NCBI GenBank assembly: GCA_039105265.1
Contig: JAPFFF010000006.1
Span: forward strand, 310,001 to 374,000
Source: Tritrichomonas musculus
Taxonomy: Eukaryota; Parabasalia; Tritrichomonadida; Tritrichomonadidae
Length of the DNA stretch: 64,000 bases
Direction of reading: 5' to 3'
Shown here: positions 60,681 to 64,000 of the stretch, piece after piece
Position numbering within the stretch: the first letter of the stretch is position 1
How the letters are laid out: each line of letters starts with the position of its first letter
Translations under genes and position numbers: made by a program
The notes under the pieces: model-generated
Seen by the model: only the letters and a program-made list of their open reading frames with translations
Databases searched by the model: none
Told to the model about the DNA's origin: nothing

Positions 60681-61224
60681 AAATTTGAAAGAAAAATATT
60701 ACGGTATTAAATGAAGTTTTTTAATTATTACCTTATTCACAAAAAAATTGAGAGTTTTTAATTCAAATTTTCTATGAGTCTTCAGAAAGTAGAACGATAA
60801 GTAGGGACAAATTATTTTTTTAAAAATACCATATCTTTCAATTTTGAGAAGATGAAAATAAAAAAAAAAAGAATATAAAAAAGTTATTTATTCAGGAAAA
60901 ATGCATTTTAAATAGGTTTGGGAACCTTTGAGGGCTAAGCCCAATTGGTTAAGGTAATAGCGGGAGCATCAACCTGAGATGAATGAAAGTAATCATGCCA
61001 ATATAACTTAAAAAAATATTTAGCTTTATTCAAATTTGAGAGGACGATAAGAAGGGACAAATTAAAAAACTTAGTTTATTTAAAAGTTAAAAAAAAAAAA
61101 TTTAAATTTAAACTTTTTGTTTAAAAAATTGTATTATATATATAAAAAAAAATTCAATAAAAAAGTATTCAAATTTGGTAAAACACAATTTCTAAAAAAA
61201 TTCACCTTTATTTAATTTATCTTA
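60681..61224. other. AT-rich region with a tRNA-like A-box
   Basis: Near 60936 the words TAAGCCCAATTGGTTAAGGT resemble the D-arm/A-box of a tRNA gene, but no acceptor pairing and no T-arm GGTTCGAATCC follow. I do not call a tRNA. The rest is AT-rich without ORFs. Confidence 0.35.
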
Positions 61225-61738
61225 AGGTCAGTATTCTGGAGACTCGGTTGACCTTCAAGTCCTCCTATTCGGAGTTATTGCGTCAATTCAGTATAAGTGG
61301 CAGAACAGCTTTGACTCATGTACTATATATGACAGCTGCACTAGAATATTGCAATGTTACAGAATGATAATACTCAGAAAAATGATCTTTTACGGAATTA
61401 CTGGCTCAATTCCACTGACAATTTAAAAGAACTTTGTTATAGAGAAAATGGGCGAATGCCAAAAGAGGGAGATTATTAGATTAATCTTCGTGAAATTGTG
61501 AAAGATCTTAAAGAAGCATCAATGGAAGATGGAAAAAGTTTGTCGCCACTTCCGCCTTTAATTATTGAAAATAGCTCACAAGTAATATTTTTAGGTTTGA
61601 GGAAATTGGTATTTCTGGATTGTATGGTAATATTCCTCAAACCTGTAATGTTTGAATGTGTGCAGGCTTTAGGAGAAGTATCCAAAAAAGAATTCTTTAA
61701 TTTATGCGTAAAATATGTTTTGAGGTAGGTTAAAAGTT
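61225..61738 (+). pseudogene. Degraded coding sequence, family unknown
   Basis: The DNA has ordinary coding composition between AT-rich flanks. A first open stretch ends at 61366 and reads ETRLTFKSSYSELLRQFSIS followed by GRTALTHVLYMTAALEYCN. Further coding-like text (LKELCYRENGRMPKEGDY, then LREIVKDLKEASMEDGKSLS) continues in another frame to the stop at 61726. The sequence is mostly helical, with no transmembrane segment. I recognise no domain. It is most likely a broken copy of a trichomonad gene. Confidence 0.4.
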
Positions 61739-62389
61739 TATTCGGGAAAAATGTACACTTATTCCATTCATAATAATTTTATAAGAGAGAATTTAAGAAT
61801 TGATCAAATGATACAGCCCTGCATTCATAGCAAATCACCTTCATGGGAGAACCTAATTCACACTTTGAATCCAGGTTTCATTATCCTAACGATCTACATA
61901 ACTTGATTCTTTTACATTCCTCGAATTTTTTCAATCATGATTTTCAAGATTTATTGAATCCCACGAAGCCCCATATTATCGAAGGTGATACTTTAATTTC
62001 TTCATGCTGTTCTTCATCATATTATATAATAGAATCATTCTCTATTGCCTCATCATCATTTTCCAAAACTGTACTTTCATCGTTATAAATAATTGGAAGG
62101 AGTTTTGGAGACTATCTTTTTTTGAAGATTATTAGTAATTTGAATTTGCTTTCTACGAGATGAAATAATTGTTTCATGTATCAAATAAGATAGGTAAAAC
62201 GATTTCACTGTTGCAACAGTCCCATTTCAACTCCCTAAAGCACCAATGTAGATCATTGATTCGGAATTGTAATCTAAAAAGCTGAGTTATCCTGTTTATT
62301 TCTTTGATCTCAGCACATTTTCAATTTATATTGATTAAATTGTGCAAGAAAGGTCTTTATTTAACTTGTGTATTTAGATTAAAGTGTAA
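61739..62389. other. Region before the BAR-like gene
   Basis: More even base composition than the regions around it. On the minus strand near 62085-61990 an acidic stretch (STVLENDDEAIENDS) looks coding but is interrupted, and a plus-strand frame at 61843-62088 overlaps it. Both may be remains of old genes. Nothing can be named. Confidence 0.3.
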
Positions 62390-62422
62390 TTTCATCAAAT
62401 CAAAAATAAACTAAAAAAAGGT

Positions 62423-63289
62423 TTGATTTTGGAAAATTTTTCGTCGAAAAATTCTTTATTTCAATTAAATAACGCAAAGCATTTCTTCACAAGACATTTG
62501 ATAAATCTCATAGAATTTTTAATTAAACAAAATTGGCCTTTCCTTAATCGTCTTCAGAATACAATCATGAATCAAGTGAAATCATTAATCAATGAAACTA
62601 AATCTTTTCCTCCGTATTATCAAATGATTGATGCATTAAATATGAATTTAGATAGTGAAAAAAAAATTGTTGAAGGCTTATCTTCTTTTTTAAACCAGCC
62701 TTTAGAAATCTTGTATGAGACTCAACCAAAAGAACTTGAAATATGCATTAAAGAAATTCAAAAGGCGGTTAAAAAGCAAAAAGATGTAATGCAAAATATG
62801 ATATCTACTCAATCAATAATACCAAATACTATGTCTATCCTTCTATCTATATACAAAGAAATAGCTCATGAACTTTCGATTATTTCTGATGCTCGTGAAG
62901 TTGCAATAAAAAGTCAAGCAGCAATGGATAAATCCGTTCAAAATCTTAATAAAATAAAAAAACAAAAAGTAATAGATCAGAGTAAATTGGAAGGAGCAGA
63001 AAAAGAAGTAACAAAAAACACTGATCAATATGAAAGTGATAATCAAACTGCCGAAAATATTCAAAGAGAAAAATCTCAAACTATCATCGAATTGAGAAAG
63101 AAATTTGTTGAATCTCTTGCAATTTCTCTCAAATCTTTCGCTCAAGTGAAAGAGGCAGTTGCAAAAGATTTAGCACAAGTTTCTACAGAACTTACAAATT
63201 CATTACTTTTTTTAGATCCATCTAATGATCCATCTTTTGCGTCATTAGAAGATAGATTAAAGCAATTGAACGATGAAAAAATCGATTAA
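62423..63289 (+). CDS. Helical BAR-like protein, 5' end uncertain
   Basis: The frame is open from 62390 to a TAA at 63287, but it has no ATG before 62567 (residue 49 when counted from 62423). The upstream part (FFTRHLINLIEFLIKQNWPF) looks coding, so the true start is unclear: either use of the ATG at 62567 (240 residues), an unseen upstream exon, or loss of the original 5' end. I found no trichomonad-type intron 3' end (ACTAAC...CAG) just before it. The protein is almost entirely helical with long charged heptad-like segments, about 240-290 residues, and Lys-rich faces, which fits a BAR-type membrane-curving dimer. No sequence motif proves it. The neighbouring gene is convergent, 53 bp away. 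Confidence 0.6.
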   Translation: MILENFSSKNSLFQLNNAKHFFTRHLINLIEFLIKQNWPFLNRLQNTIMNQVKSLINETKSFPPYYQMIDALNMNLDSEKKIVEGLSSFLNQPLEILYETQPKELEICIKEIQKAVKKQKDVMQNMISTQSIIPNTMSILLSIYKEIAHELSIISDAREVAIKSQAAMDKSVQNLNKIKKQKVIDQSKLEGAEKEVTKNTDQYESDNQTAENIQREKSQTIIELRKKFVESLAISLKSFAQVKEAVAKDLAQVSTELTNSLLFLDPSNDPSFASLEDRLKQLNDEKID

Positions 63290-63342
63290 ATGTTATTTTG
63301 TATATAAACTTTATTAATTATTATAAAATGGATTAATTTAAT

Positions 63343-64000
63343 TTATGAGTTTAGGTCAATAGTTTCATTTAATCCCTCTTGTATGAGTTTGTATATATCA
63401 TCAACTGAAATATCATTACCTTTGCATCCTTGCATATGAATTTTTTGATAGCCTTGGCAAAATTCATATACACCACAATCTCTAAGAAGCCAAAGAAGAT
63501 TAACTAACAAACCAGGTGGCTGTGGCCTTGGTTTGAAAAAGTTCGATGCATTTTCAAATGTAGCAAAACTACCACCAACGTCTTCCATCATAAATAGAAA
63601 TTCAGCAGGAATATTAGCAGTTACATAAGTTGAATCGGGAAATGGAGTCTGTCTCCATGTATTTATTGCACTTTCTTTTTTGAAGGCCATATCGAAATCT
63701 ATTGGAGCCAAAATTTGTAGAATATTTTTATTAGATAAGCATTTTTCTTTGGACAAAACAACAAGATTATCACAATGAGCATTGCAATGAAAAAGATATT
63801 CATTGTGATCGGTAAACGATCCCCATAGGTAGCCTGCTCTATGTATAAGACTGAGTATTCTTCCAACTTCAAAACCGATTCGTCCATAAAGTTTTAATAG
63901 ATTCACAAAATCGTTATCTATATGTTCAAGGGCTTTATAAATTTCATAAGTTGGAATTATGCCTCGTTTTCGAAGATCGTCATCTCTATAATTTTCGAAA
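63343..64000 (-). CDS. Hypothetical protein with faint kinase/phosphotransferase-like motifs (5'-incomplete)
   Basis: About 218 residues are visible; the frame is open to the window edge, so the N-terminus is missing. It has FHCNAHCDNLVVL followed about 22 residues later by LAPIDFDMAF. This order, H-x-N-x-H-x-D-N and then I-D-F-D, recalls the catalytic loop and metal-binding Asp of aminoglycoside-phosphotransferase or choline-kinase-like folds (H-x-D-x-x-x-x-N and IDxD). Aromatic residues and a C-terminal helix follow. The resemblance is by eye and short, so the function is open. Confidence 0.55.
   Translation of the reverse strand, partial: FENYRDDDLRKRGIIPTYEIYKALEHIDNDFVNLLKLYGRIGFEVGRILSLIHRAGYLWGSFTDHNEYLFHCNAHCDNLVVLSKEKCLSNKNILQILAPIDFDMAFKKESAINTWRQTPFPDSTYVTANIPAEFLFMMEDVGGSFATFENASNFFKPRPQPPGLLVNLLWLLRDCGVYEFCQGYQKIHMQGCKGNDISVDDIYKLIQEGLNETIDLNS

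Noticed and set aside
60930-61010. tRNA gene
   Set aside because: Only an A-box-like D-arm (near 60936) is present. There is no pairing acceptor stem, anticodon arm or T-arm consensus.
62843-63145. 100-codon minus-strand ORF
   Set aside because: Antisense to the Lys/Gln-rich BAR-like gene; a Phe/Tyr-rich artefact.

Overview
The window looks like nuclear DNA of a parabasalid protist, most probably a trichomonad of the Tritrichomonas or Trichomonas type. The evidence is an AT-rich genome with no introns visible in the intact genes, a very large TKL-type kinase fused to Sel1 repeats, and dense DNA-transposon and Polinton debris. I cannot fix the species. A repeat of this length assembled in one piece suggests a long-read assembly.

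Layout. From 1 to 6,443 there are two minus-strand kinase genes. One is a 3'-incomplete protein with four tandem TKL-like kinase modules followed by Sel1 repeats. The other is an ERK7/MAPK15-like kinase with a T-D-Y activation motif. From about 6.8 to 51.2 kb there is a nested repeat. The outer layer is a pair of 40-nt inverted repeats next to TA (6787-6826 and 51161-51200), like the ends of a Tc1/mariner-type element. Inside it is a 43-kb insertion (7084-50081) with 34-nt terminal inverted repeats and a 9-bp target duplication, like a Mutator-like element (MULE). Almost all of that insertion is one 39.8-kb minisatellite of 14/15-bp units, built from segmental duplications that keep exactly constant offsets over kilobases. 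The array is open on the minus strand only because of its unit length; I do not regard its ORFs as genes.

From 51.4 to 52.7 kb there is an EXO1-type nuclease gene with all its catalytic acidic residues. From 53.6 to 54.9 kb a second, small element of the same MULE-like family (9-bp target duplication, related ends) also carries a minisatellite. From 56.2 to 58.2 kb there is a fragment resembling a Polinton/Maverick, with four small ORFs. It is followed by a decayed Tc1/mariner-type transposase, a 1.76-kb element with short inverted ends, and degraded coding-like DNA. From 62.4 to 64.0 kb there is a helical BAR-like protein without a visible ATG at its 5' end, and a convergent 5'-incomplete gene with a faint kinase/phosphotransferase-like signature.

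The most unusual feature is a MULE-like family whose members carry minisatellites as cargo. One member holds about 40 kb and itself sits inside what looks like a mariner-sized element.
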